From: Sediminivirga luteola
Lineage (GTDB): Bacteria; Actinomycetota; Actinomycetes; Actinomycetales; Brevibacteriaceae
Assembly (NCBI RefSeq): GCF_014639315.1
Contig: NZ_BMFY01000009.1
Span: 99,832-163,831, forward strand
Direction: 5' to 3'
DNA length: 64,000 nucleotides
The translations under genes and the position numbers were made by a program. This document shows positions 44,551 to 55,524 of this stretch, one piece after another. A model generated the notes under the pieces. The model saw nothing but the letters and a program-made list of their open reading frames with translations. It had not been told where the DNA came from and ran no database searches. Each line of letters opens with the position of its first letter. Position 1 is the first letter of the stretch.

Positions 44551-47046
44551 ATGAGTTCTCTCTTCGACGACCTGCCTCTGCCGCCCGCCCGGGGCGCCTC
44601 TCCCGCTGCCACGCTCCCCGGTCTGGGGGCACCCTCGGAGCCCGGGGCATCCCCGGGCACGGACGGCACGGGCGACCGGCCCGCGGCGGAGCGCTCCGGC
44701 CCCGCCGGCCCCGGTGAGGCGGGGACGCGTGCCGCGGTGAACCCCGAGGATCTGCTCGCCGGTCTCAACCCGGAGCAGCGCGAGGCGGTGCTGCACAGCG
44801 GCAGTCCCCTGCTGATCGTCGCCGGGGCGGGGTCCGGCAAGACGACGGTGCTCACCCGCCGGATCGCGCAGCTGCTGGCCTCGGGCCGGGCGCAGCCGGG
44901 ACAGGTGCTGGCGATCACCTTCACCAACAAGGCCGCCGCGGAGATGAAGGAGCGCATCGCCGCCCAGGTGGGCCCTGCGGCCAACGCCATGTGGATCTCC
45001 ACCTTCCATTCGGCATGCGTGCGGATCCTGCGCCGCGAGGCCCAGCACCTGGGGCTGCGTTCGACCTTCTCCATCTACGACGCCGCCGATGCGCTGCGCC
45101 TGGTGACGTTGTGCGCCCGGGAGGCGGATCTGGATCCCAAGCGGTTCCCGCCCAAGACCCTGGCCAACCGGATCTCCCAGGCGAAGAACGACTTGGTGGA
45201 CGCGGATGCGTTCAGCGCGGCGGCGAGCGAGAGCAACCCGATGGAGCAGGCGATCGCCCAGGTGTACCGCCGGTACGAGGCGCGGCTGCGGGAGGCGAAC
45301 GCCTTCGACTTCGACGATCTGATCATGACGACGGTGCATCTGTTCCGCGCTTTCCCCCAGGTCGCGGAGCACTACCACCGCCGTTTCCGGCACGTGCTGG
45401 TGGACGAGTACCAGGACACCAACTCCGCGCAGTACGCGCTCATCCGCGAACTGGTCGGGGCCGACGGGGACTCCCCCGTCAGGCCCGGCGGCACGGCAGG
45501 AGCGGAGACGCCGATGGCGGAGCTGACGGTCGTCGGCGACGCGGATCAGTCCATCTACGCCTTCCGCGGGGCGACCATCAGGAACATCATCGAGTTCGAG
45601 AAGGACTTCCCGCAGGCCCGCACCATCATGCTGGAGCAGAACTACCGCTCCACCCAGAACATCCTCTCGGCGGCGAACGCCGTCATCGCCCGCAACCCGG
45701 ACCGGCGGGAGAAGCGGCTGTGGACCGACCGCGGCGCCGGAGAGAAGATCGTCGGGTACACGGCCGACAACGAACACGACGAGGCGCAGTTCATCGCCGA
45801 CGAGATCGACCGTCTCTCGGACGAGGGCGTCATCGGCGGCTACGGCGATGTGGCGGTCTTCTACCGCACCAACGCGCAGTCCCGCGCGGTGGAGGAGGTC
45901 CTCATCCGGGTGGGCCTGCCCTACCGCGTGGTGGGCGGCACCCGATTCTACGAGCGCAAGGAGATCAAGGACGCGCTCGCCTACCTGCGGGTGCTGAGCA
46001 ACCCGGAGGACACCGTCAACCTGCGCCGGATCCTCAACGAGCCCAAGCGCTCGATCGGGGCACGGACCGAGGGCGCCGTCGCGGCGTTCGCCGAACGGGA
46101 ACGGGTCTCCTTCGCCCAGGCGCTGCGCCGGGTCGAAGAAGTGCCGGGGCTGGCGTCCCGGAGCGTCAAGCCGGTGCTGTCCTTCGTCCAGCTGCTCGAC
46201 GATCTGCGGGAACTGAGCGCCACGACGCAACCGGCGCGGGTGCTGGAGGCGGTGCTGGAGCAGACCGGCTATCTGGCCGGGCTGCGCGCCAGCCAGGACC
46301 CGCAGGACGAGTCCCGGGTGGAGAACCTGGCCGAGCTGATGGCGGTGATGGAGGAGTTCCACGCCTCCCGCCCGGAGGCGGGCCTGGCGGACTTCCTGGA
46401 GCAGGTCTCCCTGGTGGCCGACGCCGATCAGATCCCGGACGAGGAGAACGGCGTCGTGACGCTCATGACGCTCCACACCGCGAAGGGCCTGGAATTCCCG
46501 GTGGTGTTCCTCACCGGTCTGGAGGACGGCTCGTTCCCGCACAGCCGTGCCTTCTCCGATCCGACCGAGCTGGCGGAGGAACGTCGTCTGGCGTATGTGG
46601 GGCTCACCCGGGCCCGCAAGCGGCTGTACCTGACCCGGGCTCAGACCCGCAGCCTGTGGGGCCAGCCGCAGTACAACCCGCCCAGCAGGTTCCTGGGCGA
46701 GATTCCCGAGGACCTGCTCGAATGGCGACGACTGGGCAGCGATCTGCGGCTGCCCGGCTCGGACTACTCCCAGCCGGGCTTCGGCCTGGGACGGGCCGGT
46801 TCGCGCGGCGGCGGGGCAGGTTCGGCACCGCCACGCGCCTCATCGGCAGGCTTCCGCAACCGCATCGACCCGAATCGCGCCGTGATCAGCGTCTCCCCCG
46901 GCGACCGCGTCAGCCACGACGCCTTCGGCCTGGGCACGGTGCAGGAGGTCAGCGGCGAAGGCGATAAGAGCATCGCGACGGTGGACTTCGGCTCCGAGGG
47001 CGTCAAGCGGCTGCTGCTGCGCTATGCGCCCATCGAGAAGCTCTGA
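44551..47046 (+). CDS. pcrA: ATP-dependent DNA helicase UvrD/PcrA
   Basis: 831 residues. Superfamily 1A 3'-5' helicase for repair and plasmid replication. A 65-residue Pro/Gly-rich extension precedes LNPEQREAVLHSGSPLLIVAGAGSGKTTVLTRRIA (Q motif, Walker A). ITFTNKAAAEMKERI, VLVDEYQDTNSAQ (Walker B), VGDADQSIYAFRGA, EQNYRST, VTLMTLHTAKGLEFPVVF and LAYVGLTRARKRLYL follow. The end DRVSHDAFGLGTVQEVSGEGD is the PcrA C-terminal Tudor-like fold. ATG 44551 has GGAGGG. Confidence 0.96.
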   Translation: MSSLFDDLPLPPARGASPAATLPGLGAPSEPGASPGTDGTGDRPAAERSGPAGPGEAGTRAAVNPEDLLAGLNPEQREAVLHSGSPLLIVAGAGSGKTTVLTRRIAQLLASGRAQPGQVLAITFTNKAAAEMKERIAAQVGPAANAMWISTFHSACVRILRREAQHLGLRSTFSIYDAADALRLVTLCAREADLDPKRFPPKTLANRISQAKNDLVDADAFSAAASESNPMEQAIAQVYRRYEARLREANAFDFDDLIMTTVHLFRAFPQVAEHYHRRFRHVLVDEYQDTNSAQYALIRELVGADGDSPVRPGGTAGAETPMAELTVVGDADQSIYAFRGATIRNIIEFEKDFPQARTIMLEQNYRSTQNILSAANAVIARNPDRREKRLWTDRGAGEKIVGYTADNEHDEAQFIADEIDRLSDEGVIGGYGDVAVFYRTNAQSRAVEEVLIRVGLPYRVVGGTRFYERKEIKDALAYLRVLSNPEDTVNLRRILNEPKRSIGARTEGAVAAFAERERVSFAQALRRVEEVPGLASRSVKPVLSFVQLLDDLRELSATTQPARVLEAVLEQTGYLAGLRASQDPQDESRVENLAELMAVMEEFHASRPEAGLADFLEQVSLVADADQIPDEENGVVTLMTLHTAKGLEFPVVFLTGLEDGSFPHSRAFSDPTELAEERRLAYVGLTRARKRLYLTRAQTRSLWGQPQYNPPSRFLGEIPEDLLEWRRLGSDLRLPGSDYSQPGFGLGRAGSRGGGAGSAPPRASSAGFRNRIDPNRAVISVSPGDRVSHDAFGLGTVQEVSGEGDKSIATVDFGSEGVKRLLLRYAPIEKL

Positions 47047-47060
47047 GCACCCCGCAGCAC

Positions 47061-47126
47061 TGTTTCCAGGCTGGTGCACTGATTCCGCGTGAACTCACCG
47101 GGAGATAGTGCACACGCCCGGAAACA
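47061..47126. repeat. Imperfect inverted-repeat element between pcrA and DUF3017 gene
   Basis: Outer arms TGTTTCC (47061-47067)/GGAAACA (47120-47126) and inner arms GTGCACT (47074-47080)/AGTGCAC (47107-47113) are each perfect, with equal six-base mismatched gaps. GTGA/TCAC lies at the centre. It may be a terminator for the converging genes or one copy of a dispersed palindromic element. Confidence 0.5.
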
Positions 47127-47148
47127 AGGACCCCAGACGGCGCCCCGC

Positions 47149-47472
47149 CTACCCGGCCGGGCCGGGCACCTGCGAGGCCAGGACGCCGATGCCGGCTGCC
47201 AGCAGCAGCATCGTCGCGACGTCCAGCAGCCGTGTCCTGCGCACCGCGAACATCTCGCCCCAGCTGCCCGGAAGCAGGCGCAGCAGGCCGAGCACCGCCA
47301 GCACACCGGCCAGCACATAGCCGCCGGCGCGGAAGCCCGAGAGGACCACGAGCACGGCGGCGGCCACGATACCGGCCAGGATCACGGCGAGCAGCCAGTC
47401 CCCGCGGGTGGGATGCGCAAAGCGCCCCGCCCACGCGGCGAACCGGCTGCGACGACGTTCAGTGGAAGAAAT
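47149..47472 (-). CDS. DUF3017 family small membrane protein
   Basis: About 107 residues. [51 protein letters not shown] and [23 protein letters not shown] give three helices, matching DUF3017, which usually follows purH. The start is unclear: no ATG, GTG or TTG lies near the expected N-terminus. ATT 47472 overlaps the purH end and would give [11 protein letters not shown]; a GTG inside the first helix is the next option. Confidence 0.7.
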   Translation of the reverse strand: MSSTERRRSRFAAWAGRFAHPTRGDWLLAVILAGIVAAAVLVVLSGFRAGGYVLAGVLAVLGLLRLLPGSWGEMFAVRRTRLLDVATMLLLAAGIGVLASQVPGPAG

Positions 47473-49036
47473 GGCGGGTTCCCGTCGTGAACAGCACCGC
47501 ACCGGCCTTCCGGGCGGCTTCGGTGGTCTCCTCGTCACGGATGGAACCGCCGGGGTGCACGACGGCCCGCACGCCGGCGTCCAGCAGGATCTGCAAGCCG
47601 TCAGCGAAGGGGAAGAAGGCGTCGGAGGCAGCGACCGCACCTGCGGCACGTTCGGCCCCGGCGCGCTCGACCGCCAGGCGGCACGAGTCCACCCGGTTGA
47701 CCTGGCCCATGCCGATGCCCACGGAGGCACCGTCCTTGGCCAGGAGGATCGCATTGGACTTCACCGCGCGGCTGGCCCGCCAGGCGAAGGCGAGCTCGGC
47801 CAGCAGTGCCTCATCGGCGGGTTCGCCGCTGACCTGCGTCCAGGTGGCCGGATCGTCTCCGGGCGCCTGGAACCGGTCGCGGTCCTGGACCAGCAGCCCG
47901 CCGGAGATCTGCCGGAACTCCTGAGCGGGAGCCTCGACCTCGCCGGTCTCCAGGAGCCGCAGGTTCTTCTTCCGCCCGAGGATCTCCAGCGCCGCGGGCT
48001 CGAAGGACGGCGCCGCCACGACCTCGGTGAAGATCGGGGCGATGCTTTCGGCGAGCGCCGCCGTGACAGGCCGGTTCACGGCGATCACGCCGCCGTAGGC
48101 GGACACCGGGTCACAGGCGTGCGCGCGGGCGTGGGCCTCGGCGATGTCCGCGCCGACGGCGATGCCGCAGGGATTGGCGTGCTTGATGATGGCCGCGGCG
48201 GGCTCGGCGAAGTCATAGGCGGCCCGCATCGCCGCGTCGGTGTCGACGTAGTTGTTGTAGGACATCGCCTTACCGCCCAGCAGGCGGGCGCCGGCGAGCC
48301 CGCCACCGGCCGGGGCGGTGTAGACCGCGGCCCGCTGGTGGGGGTTCTCCCCGTACCGCAGCGCCTGCCCGCCCTGGTAGGCCAGGCCGACGAACTCGGG
48401 GGCCACCTCGTCTTCCGCCGGCTCCTCACCCGAGACGGCCTCGGCCACCCGTCCGGCCAGCCAGCTGGCGACGGCCGCATCGTAGGCGGCGGTGTGGGCG
48501 AACGCCTTGGCCGCCAGCGCCCGGCGCTGCGGGTAGTCGTAGCCGCCCTGCGCCACCGCCTGGAGCAGATCGTCGTACTGGGCGGGATCGACGACGATCG
48601 CCACGGAGTGCGCGTTCTTCGCCGCCGCGCGGACCATGGAGGGGCCGCCGATGTCGATCTGCTCGATGCACTCGTCCTCGCCGGCGCCGCTGGCGACGGT
48701 CTGGGTGAACGGGTAGAGGTTGCCGACCACGAGATCGAAGGCTTCGATGCCCAGGTCCTCCAGCTGGGCCAGATGCTCGGGTTTGCGGGTGTCGGCGAGA
48801 ATGCCGGCGTGCACGCGCGGGTGCAGTGTCTTCACGCGGCCGTCGAGGCACTCGGGGAAGCCGGTGAGCTCCTCCACCCGGGTGACCGGCACGCCCGCTT
48901 CCTCGATCTTCGAGGCCGTCGAGCCGGTGGAGACCAGCGCCACGCCGTGGGCGTGCAGCCCCCGGGCGAGGTCCTCCAGGCCGGTCTTGTCGTAGACCGA
49001 GACGAGTGCTCGGCGGATGGGTCGGGTGTCGCTCAC
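47459..49036 (-). CDS. purH: Bifunctional AICAR formyltransferase/IMP cyclohydrolase
   Basis: 525 residues. Last two steps of IMP synthesis. N-terminal MGS-like cyclohydrolase ([36 protein letters not shown]), C-terminal formyltransferase with [48 protein letters not shown], and ending FPFADG...GGSIRDEE...[10 protein letters not shown]. Downstream of purN in one operon. Confidence 0.96.
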   Translation of the reverse strand: MSDTRPIRRALVSVYDKTGLEDLARGLHAHGVALVSTGSTASKIEEAGVPVTRVEELTGFPECLDGRVKTLHPRVHAGILADTRKPEHLAQLEDLGIEAFDLVVGNLYPFTQTVASGAGEDECIEQIDIGGPSMVRAAAKNAHSVAIVVDPAQYDDLLQAVAQGGYDYPQRRALAAKAFAHTAAYDAAVASWLAGRVAEAVSGEEPAEDEVAPEFVGLAYQGGQALRYGENPHQRAAVYTAPAGGGLAGARLLGGKAMSYNNYVDTDAAMRAAYDFAEPAAAIIKHANPCGIAVGADIAEAHARAHACDPVSAYGGVIAVNRPVTAALAESIAPIFTEVVAAPSFEPAALEILGRKKNLRLLETGEVEAPAQEFRQISGGLLVQDRDRFQAPGDDPATWTQVSGEPADEALLAELAFAWRASRAVKSNAILLAKDGASVGIGMGQVNRVDSCRLAVERAGAERAAGAVAASDAFFPFADGLQILLDAGVRAVVHPGGSIRDEETTEAARKAGAVLFTTGTRHFFH

Positions 49037-49147
49037 GCTCTCTCCGTTTCTGCTGTGTGCGGGTTTCTCACGTCTTCGGGGCCGTGGAGCGCGGTCCGTG
49101 CCCTGATCTGCCCGGTCCGCGCTGCCCCGGCTGCCTGACCTGCGGGT

Positions 49148-49780
49148 TCATTCGCGCTCCGCTGGCGGATACCCGCGGGTGTGCCTGCCTTCGACCGTCA
49201 GTTCCCCCTCGGCCAGGAAGCGCAGCACCTCGACCAGTTCGGCGCGCTCCACTTCGCGGATCCTCTCGTGCAGGCTCGCCTCGTCGTCTCCGGGCAGCAC
49301 CGGCACGGGCACCTGGGCGATGATCGGCCCGGTGTCGACTCCGCCGTCGAGCAGGTGGATGGTGGATCCGGTGACCTTCACGCCGTGGGCGAGCGCGTCC
49401 CGGACGGCGTGGGCGCCGGGGAAAGAGGGCAGCAGCGCCGGGTGGGTGTTGATGATCCGGTCCGGGAAGGCTTCCAGGAACGCCGGGCCGAGGATGCGCA
49501 TGAACCCGGCCGAGACGACCCAGTCGGGCCGGTGAGCTGCAGTGCTGCGCGCCAGGCGCTCGTTCCAGCTCGCCCGTTCAGCTGCGGTCGCGCCGCGCGG
49601 CAGGGGCTCGCAGAACGTCGGAAGTCCCGCCCGCTCGGCCCGTTCCAGGGCGCCGGCCCCGGGCTGATCGCTGCCGACGGCCACGACGTCCACGCCGGTG
49701 CCGGGCCGGCCCGCGGGGAAAGCGTCCAGGACCGCCTGGGTGAGGGTTCCGGAGCCGGAGGCAAGAATGACGCAGCGCAC
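49148..49780 (-). CDS. purN: Phosphoribosylglycinamide formyltransferase
   Basis: 210 residues. Uses 10-formyl-THF to formylate GAR. ILASGSGTLTQAVLDAF is the phosphate loop, NTHPALLPSFPGAHAVRDAL carries the catalytic Asn and His, TGSTIHLLDGGVDTGPII the Asp. GTG 49780 is eight bases from TAGACT on the minus strand (49789-49794), so probably leaderless; the frame is open upstream but non-homologous. Confidence 0.94.
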   Translation of the reverse strand: MRCVILASGSGTLTQAVLDAFPAGRPGTGVDVVAVGSDQPGAGALERAERAGLPTFCEPLPRGATAAERASWNERLARSTAAHRPDWVVSAGFMRILGPAFLEAFPDRIINTHPALLPSFPGAHAVRDALAHGVKVTGSTIHLLDGGVDTGPIIAQVPVPVLPGDDEASLHERIREVERAELVEVLRFLAEGELTVEGRHTRGYPPAERE

Positions 49781-49899
49781 GGAAGCCAAGTCTATCGCGC
49801 CGATGCCGCGCCGCGCGGCACTGCCAAACCCGTCCTGCCGGCGCCTGCCCGGTGCGTCGTGACGACGCGGGCGTGGGCGGGCCTGGCAGACTTGGGACG

Positions 49900-50373
49900 G
49901 TGACCACACCATCGGCGCCTCGCAGCGACAAGACGACCTCTCCCGGCAACGACGAGCAGGACCCCGGCCGCCGCCAGGCGCTCCGGGTCTCCCGCGGGGT
50001 GCTGGTGTTCTCACTGCTGGTCTTCGGCGCGCTGCTGACGGCGAACTACCCGCTGCCGTGGAAGCTGGCCGCGATCGTCTTCGCCCTGGGCGCCTTCGGC
50101 TACGGCATCTACGTGGTCGTGCTGGCGATCCGTGCCAAGACCGGGCCCGCGGTGCCGATGATGGTGCTCATCGGCGCGTTCCTGGCCGGGTGGATGGGCC
50201 TGCAGGCCACGGCGATGGCGGTGGTCTGGCCGATCCAGTCCCAGTACGAGACCTGCCTTTCCGGCGCGGTCACGGAGACCGGGACCCGCCACTGCCAGGA
50301 GCAGTACGTCCAGCAGCTGGAGGACATGACCGGCCGGCTACTGCAGATGCCGGGAGCCCCGTCGGCGCCCTGA
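49900..50373 (+). CDS. Conserved actinobacterial membrane protein
   Basis: 157 residues. Polar N-terminus, then three helices (VLVFSLLVFGALLTANYPL; LAAIVFALGAFGYGIYVVVLAI; VPMMVLIGAFLAGWMGLQAT) and a C-terminal soluble end with two Cys (ETCLSGAVTETGTRHCQEQY) that could form a disulfide outside. GTG 49900 follows CAGACT by seven bases. Function unknown; divergent from purN. Confidence 0.75.
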   Translation: MTTPSAPRSDKTTSPGNDEQDPGRRQALRVSRGVLVFSLLVFGALLTANYPLPWKLAAIVFALGAFGYGIYVVVLAIRAKTGPAVPMMVLIGAFLAGWMGLQATAMAVVWPIQSQYETCLSGAVTETGTRHCQEQYVQQLEDMTGRLLQMPGAPSAP

Positions 50374-50640
50374 CCGGCCCGCTCACCACCCTCCGTCCCC
50401 GCCACCGGTTCGGGCGCGCCTGACCTCCCACCCGCCCGGGCGGGCAATCTCATGCGCCCGGGCGGGCAAGCGGGCAAGGAGGACACGCGGGATCGCGCGC
50501 GCTCCGGACGGCTCCAGTGCTTGCCGCCGCTGCCGGCTTCCACCGCGCTGAGGCACCAGGGGCCCGGACGGTCCGCCATCCCCTGCGGGGCAGCGCAGAC
50601 CGCGTCGCGGCTCCGCCTGCCCGGGTCTTCGCCTGCGTCC

Positions 50641-51918
50641 TCAGCCGAGCTTCTGCCGGAGCGCTTCGCGGACCTGCTCGCGCCGCTCCCCCGCGCTGCT
50701 GCCCAGGCGTTCCCAGCCGTCCTGGATCCGGGTGCGCCGGTCGTGCACCGCCAGCACAGTCACGGCGCCGAGCCCGGGCGGTACGGCCAGGGTGAGTCCC
50801 GCGAGCCAGAAGGGGCTGCCGACCTCCGCCAGCCGGCCCGGGCCGAGGCTGCCGGAACCGAGCAACGACCAGAACGCCCCGCCGAGGAACAGGGCCACCG
50901 TCAAGGCGGCCACCGCCCAGTACCGCCCCGGTTCGCCGCGGAGCCTCCGCCAGGCGAGCACGGCACCTGCGACGAGCAGCAGCACGGGGCCCGCCCAGCC
51001 CCAGGGCTGCTCGCCCTGGGGCAGTGCCGCCAGTGCGGGAATCGCCGGCAGCGGGCCGGTGGTGACATCCAGCAGGTGGTAGCGAGTGCCTTCCCCGACC
51101 GTGAAGCCGGCCCCGGTCATCCAGGCGGTGGCCCAGGCGAGCGGGACGGTGAAGAACAGGGCCTGCAGGGCGGTCATCGCCGCCACTCCCGCCGCTCCCG
51201 CCTCATAGGCGGACTGGATCTCAACCACGCCGGCCCATCCGGCCCATAGCGCCCCGCCGGTGACGACGACGGCCAGCAGGAGGACACCGGCGGCGATGTC
51301 CCTGGCCGAGCGCAGCCCCGAGCCCAGCGTGGCGGCGAGGTCCTCTCCCAGCCTGTCGCCGAGCGATCCGCGGACGATCTCCCGCGGAGTCGGCGCCGCC
51401 CCGAGGTGAGGGAGGCGGGCAGCCATCCCCAGTGTGACCGCCACGACCACGACGATCGCGGCACGGGACGCGGTGAGCGGCTCGGGGTCGGTGAACGCAC
51501 CGGCCAGAGCCCCCGCACCGGCGAGCACGAGCAGGGAGACGGCGACGAGTGTGCCTGCGGCGGCCGGGACCGGCCACAGCGCGGCGCCGGCCCGGAGCGC
51601 GTTGTGGGTGAGCGCCTCGGCGGTGCGGCGAGCGGCTCGGTAGAGCACCAGAGCGGGCAGGAGCGCCAGCACGGGAGAGAAAAGGGAGAAAGTCCCGCTC
51701 GGCAAAGCCACCGGCAGCCCGAACGCGGCCGCGACGAGGGTGGCGGCGTTCCCCGGCACCGCCGAAAGCCGGACGTCCTCGCCCTGCATCCAGAACCACT
51801 GCGCCAGCCCCAGCAGGAACGCGGCCACGGCCAGCAGGCCCCATGCCGTGACGGCTTCGAGGGCCGCGAGGGTCCAGGGCGAGCGCTGCAGGGAGCGATG
51901 TGCGGAGGAAGCGTTCAT
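50641..51918 (-). CDS. DUF6350 family membrane protein
   Basis: 425 residues and about ten helices. LAQWFWMQGEDVRLSAVPG near the N-terminus and FSLFSPVLALLPALVLYRAARRTAEA fit DUF6350, found beside purN in many Actinobacteria and sometimes described as PerM-like. ATG 51918 has GGAGGC. The 50374-50640 gap to the right of the neighbouring gene holds only short GC palindromes (CCCGCCCGGGCGGGC near 50431). Confidence 0.75.
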   Translation of the reverse strand: MNASSAHRSLQRSPWTLAALEAVTAWGLLAVAAFLLGLAQWFWMQGEDVRLSAVPGNAATLVAAAFGLPVALPSGTFSLFSPVLALLPALVLYRAARRTAEALTHNALRAGAALWPVPAAAGTLVAVSLLVLAGAGALAGAFTDPEPLTASRAAIVVVVAVTLGMAARLPHLGAAPTPREIVRGSLGDRLGEDLAATLGSGLRSARDIAAGVLLLAVVVTGGALWAGWAGVVEIQSAYEAGAAGVAAMTALQALFFTVPLAWATAWMTGAGFTVGEGTRYHLLDVTTGPLPAIPALAALPQGEQPWGWAGPVLLLVAGAVLAWRRLRGEPGRYWAVAALTVALFLGGAFWSLLGSGSLGPGRLAEVGSPFWLAGLTLAVPPGLGAVTVLAVHDRRTRIQDGWERLGSSAGERREQVREALRQKLG

Positions 51919-52187
51919 ACTGCCTCCATCGTCCTCCGTCCCGGCGTCCAGACCGGTCATGACACTCCGAGGCGGCGCGGATCGGGGCACGGCGCCGGTG
52001 CAGATCACAGTTCCGGGGCATGCGGGGGCCGCAGTCCCGAGCGGTACGAGGACCCGCGGAATCACGGCATGCAACGGTCCAGTGTCAGTTTCGATACACT
52101 GAGTCGTCTCTGCACATCGCGGCCAGCGCACATGTTAACTTGGCCTTGACTTATGAGCCAGACCACCGTCCCCCTTAGGGAGAAGCC

Positions 52188-53738
52188 ATGAACTCCGGCG
52201 TCCCCGGCCCGCCGCCCATGCCGCCCCACGGCCCGGATGGCCCGGGCGGGCCCTATGGATCCCAGCCCCAGCCGCCGCAGCACGACCCCCAGTACGGGTC
52301 TCAGCCGGCCCAGTCCTATGGACAACAGGGCCAGCAGGGACAGCCGGGACCGGAGTCCCCGTACGGCCAGCAGCCGGGGCAGTCATATGGACAGGATCCT
52401 TACGGCGGCGGACAGCACGGCCAGGGTCAGCCGCAGCAGGATGCCCAGTACGGCCAGGGTCAGTCCTACGATCCTGCGTACGGTTCCCAGCCGCAGGCGC
52501 AGCCCTACGATCAGCAGGGTTACGGTTCCCAGCCACAGGGTCAGCCCTACGCACCGGGCTACGGCCAGGGACCTTATGGCGAGCAGGCACCGCAGAGCCC
52601 TCCGTACGAGCCCCAGCAGGAACAGGGCTACGGATCGCCGCAGCCGGGTGCTGCGCCTTTCGCCGCCACGGCCGGCGGATACGGCCAGGCACCGGGCCAG
52701 TTCGGGCCGGCCGCCACCAAGAAGAAAAAGAAGTCCAACAAGCCACTCATCTTCTCCCTCATCGCCGTCGGCCTGGTCGTCATCCTGGTGGTCGTGGGAC
52801 TGCTGGTGGTCAACACGGTCAACCGCAACCAGTACGGACCGGACCGCATCGCCACCGAGTACCTGGGCGCGCTGGAGGAGGGCGATCTGGCGCGGGCGAG
52901 TGAGCTCGCGGCGCCGGTCGTGCCCAACAGCGCCTCGGAGGAACTGCTGGATCCGCGCTACGCGAATGCGAGCGAGACGACCGTCACCGACGCGGAGGTC
53001 GTTGAGACGACTGTCGACGGCGACAACGCCACCATCAACGCCACCTACCGGCTCGGCGAGGAGACCTACGATCTGGTGCTCACCGCCGTGCGGGACGGCC
53101 GCCAGGGTCTGTTCTTCGACAACTGGGTGCTCAACGGCCCGACCCTGTCCACCATCACGGTGCCGGTGCCGCAGGGCCTGCCCGCCACGCTCAACGGGGA
53201 ACCGCTGGAGGTCGAGTCCGAGGGCGGCGAGGTCGAGTACGCCGTTTATCCCGGCACCTACGAGGTGGGCGTGGAGTCGTCCAGTTTCGTGGAGGCGACC
53301 GGTGACAGCGCGACCGTGGCCTTCGCCGACTCGGAGGCGCCCCAGCCGACGACGCTGAACGTGGACGCCAACCCCACTCAGGAACTGACCGACGAGGTCC
53401 AGCGGCAGGTGGACGAGAAGGTCGACGAGTGCGCCGAGGTGACCGAGGTGCGTACGGAACGGCAGGACGGTTGCCCGTTCATCTTCCAGTCGGGATCCGA
53501 TGTGGCCGATGACGCGGAGAACGTGCAGATCGAGGTGAAGTCCAAGCCGCAGATCGAGGTGTATCTCAACGATCCGACCCGGGCGACGTTCTTCACCGCC
53601 GACGCCGGCTCCTGGAACTTCGAAGCGGACTCCCGCGAGCACAGCGGCGGAACCTGGTACGGCACCCGGGACGCCGACTTCGAGATGAGCGGCTCGGTCA
53701 CCATCGAGGGCGACAGCGTCACCGTCGAGTTCAACTAG
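52188..53738 (+). CDS. Gln/Gly/Tyr/Pro-rich single-span membrane protein
   Basis: 516 residues. Residues 1-180 are low complexity with many QPQ, YGSQP and YGQ units, intracellular. A KKKKKSNK stop-transfer stretch and one helix (about 184-208) follow. Outside are two beta-rich domains: an NTF2-like part (RIATEYLGALEEGDLARASELAAP) and repeats like those of TcaA-type proteins, with two Cys (VDECAEV, QDGCPFI). ATG 52188 has AGGGAGAAG. Function unknown; the disordered tail may form protein assemblies. Confidence 0.75.
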   Translation: MNSGVPGPPPMPPHGPDGPGGPYGSQPQPPQHDPQYGSQPAQSYGQQGQQGQPGPESPYGQQPGQSYGQDPYGGGQHGQGQPQQDAQYGQGQSYDPAYGSQPQAQPYDQQGYGSQPQGQPYAPGYGQGPYGEQAPQSPPYEPQQEQGYGSPQPGAAPFAATAGGYGQAPGQFGPAATKKKKKSNKPLIFSLIAVGLVVILVVVGLLVVNTVNRNQYGPDRIATEYLGALEEGDLARASELAAPVVPNSASEELLDPRYANASETTVTDAEVVETTVDGDNATINATYRLGEETYDLVLTAVRDGRQGLFFDNWVLNGPTLSTITVPVPQGLPATLNGEPLEVESEGGEVEYAVYPGTYEVGVESSSFVEATGDSATVAFADSEAPQPTTLNVDANPTQELTDEVQRQVDEKVDECAEVTEVRTERQDGCPFIFQSGSDVADDAENVQIEVKSKPQIEVYLNDPTRATFFTADAGSWNFEADSREHSGGTWYGTRDADFEMSGSVTIEGDSVTVEFN

Positions 53739-53796
53739 GCGGAATCCCCGCCAGGACCCCCCCCCCCGCCGCAGACACTGGCACTGCCCGGAGGGA

Positions 53797-53844
53797 ATGA
53801 CGAGGGGCGCGGACACCGTACAGGTTTCCGCGCCCCTCGTTCAT
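53797..53844. terminator. Terminator between the Q-rich protein gene and rdgB
   Basis: CGAGGGGCGCGGA (53801-53813) pairs with TCCGCGCCCCTCG (53827-53839); the stem extends by ATG/CAT with one bulged base. A run of ten C lies just before it (53758-53767). Confidence 0.8.
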
Positions 53845-54004
53845 CCGGCTGCGCGTGCCCGGGCACCCCCCCGGCGCGCAGGCCGGGCTCAGGCAACGCG
53901 TCCCAGGGCACACGGCACACATGCCGGGAGGCAGCATCTCCCACGGGCACAGCATGCTTCACCGGCACAGCGTCGCCACGAGGCCATGAACCCGTTCAGG
54001 CCAA

Positions 54005-54615
54005 TCAGGGCAGCTGAGCGGAGAGCGATTCCGCGAGAGGCACGAACGCCCTGGCACGGTGCGAGATGGCGTTCTTCTCCTCCGGCGCGAGTTCGGCCAC
54101 GCTGCGCCGGTACTCGCCGTCTTCCTGCAGCAGCAGGATCGGATCGTAGCCGAACCCGCCGGTACCGCGTCTGGCATGTGCCAGGCGCCCGGCGAGCCTT
54201 CCTTCGAACACCTGCTCCCTGCCGTCGGGGAACACGAGCGCCGCGCTGCACACGAACGCCGCCGCCCGGTGCTCATCGGCGATGTCCGCCAGCTGCGCCA
54301 GCAGCAGATCCAGGTTCGCGGCGTCGTCGCCGTGCCGGCCCGCCCAGCGCGCGGAGAAGATGCCGGGTGCGCCGCCGAGCACGTCCACGCTGAGGCCCGA
54401 GTCGTCGGCGATGGCGATCACGCCGTGCGCCTGGCTGAGGGCGCGCGCCTTCTTCAGCGCGTTCTCGGCGAACGTCACGCCGTCTTCCACGGGTTCGGCG
54501 GCGTCGAGCTCCGCTGCGGAGACCAGCCGCGCGCGCTCCCCCAGTGCGGGGCCGAGGATCGCGCGCAGTTCGCCGAGCTTGTGCGCGTTGTGGGTGGCGA
54601 CCGCGACGGTGGTCG

Positions 54616-54619
<4 letters not shown>
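54005..54619 (-). CDS. rdgB: RdgB/HAM1 non-canonical purine NTP pyrophosphatase
   Basis: 204 residues. Removes ITP, dITP and [59 protein letters not shown] and [28 protein letters not shown] are the full motif set. ATG 54619 overlaps the rph stop. Confidence 0.95.
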
Positions 54620-55347
<728 letters not shown>

Positions 55348-55524
55348 GTCTCTCCTCGTTCCTCGTCGGATGTGTGGTTCCCGCAGCGTCCCGGAGAGCC
55401 GGGAAGCATACGGTGTCCCGGCTGCCGGGCCCCACGGCGGTCTTCGCGCTCGTTCCGTGCCGCGCCCGGAAGCGGAGCCGGTCCGGCACGACGGGCCCTG
55501 CGGAGCGCATCGGCGCGCGCCGGG

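Noticed and set aside
52188..52730. Repeated QPYG-coding units considered as DNA tandem repeats
   Set aside because: Repetition is at amino-acid level with varied codons, so a low-complexity protein segment is the better description.
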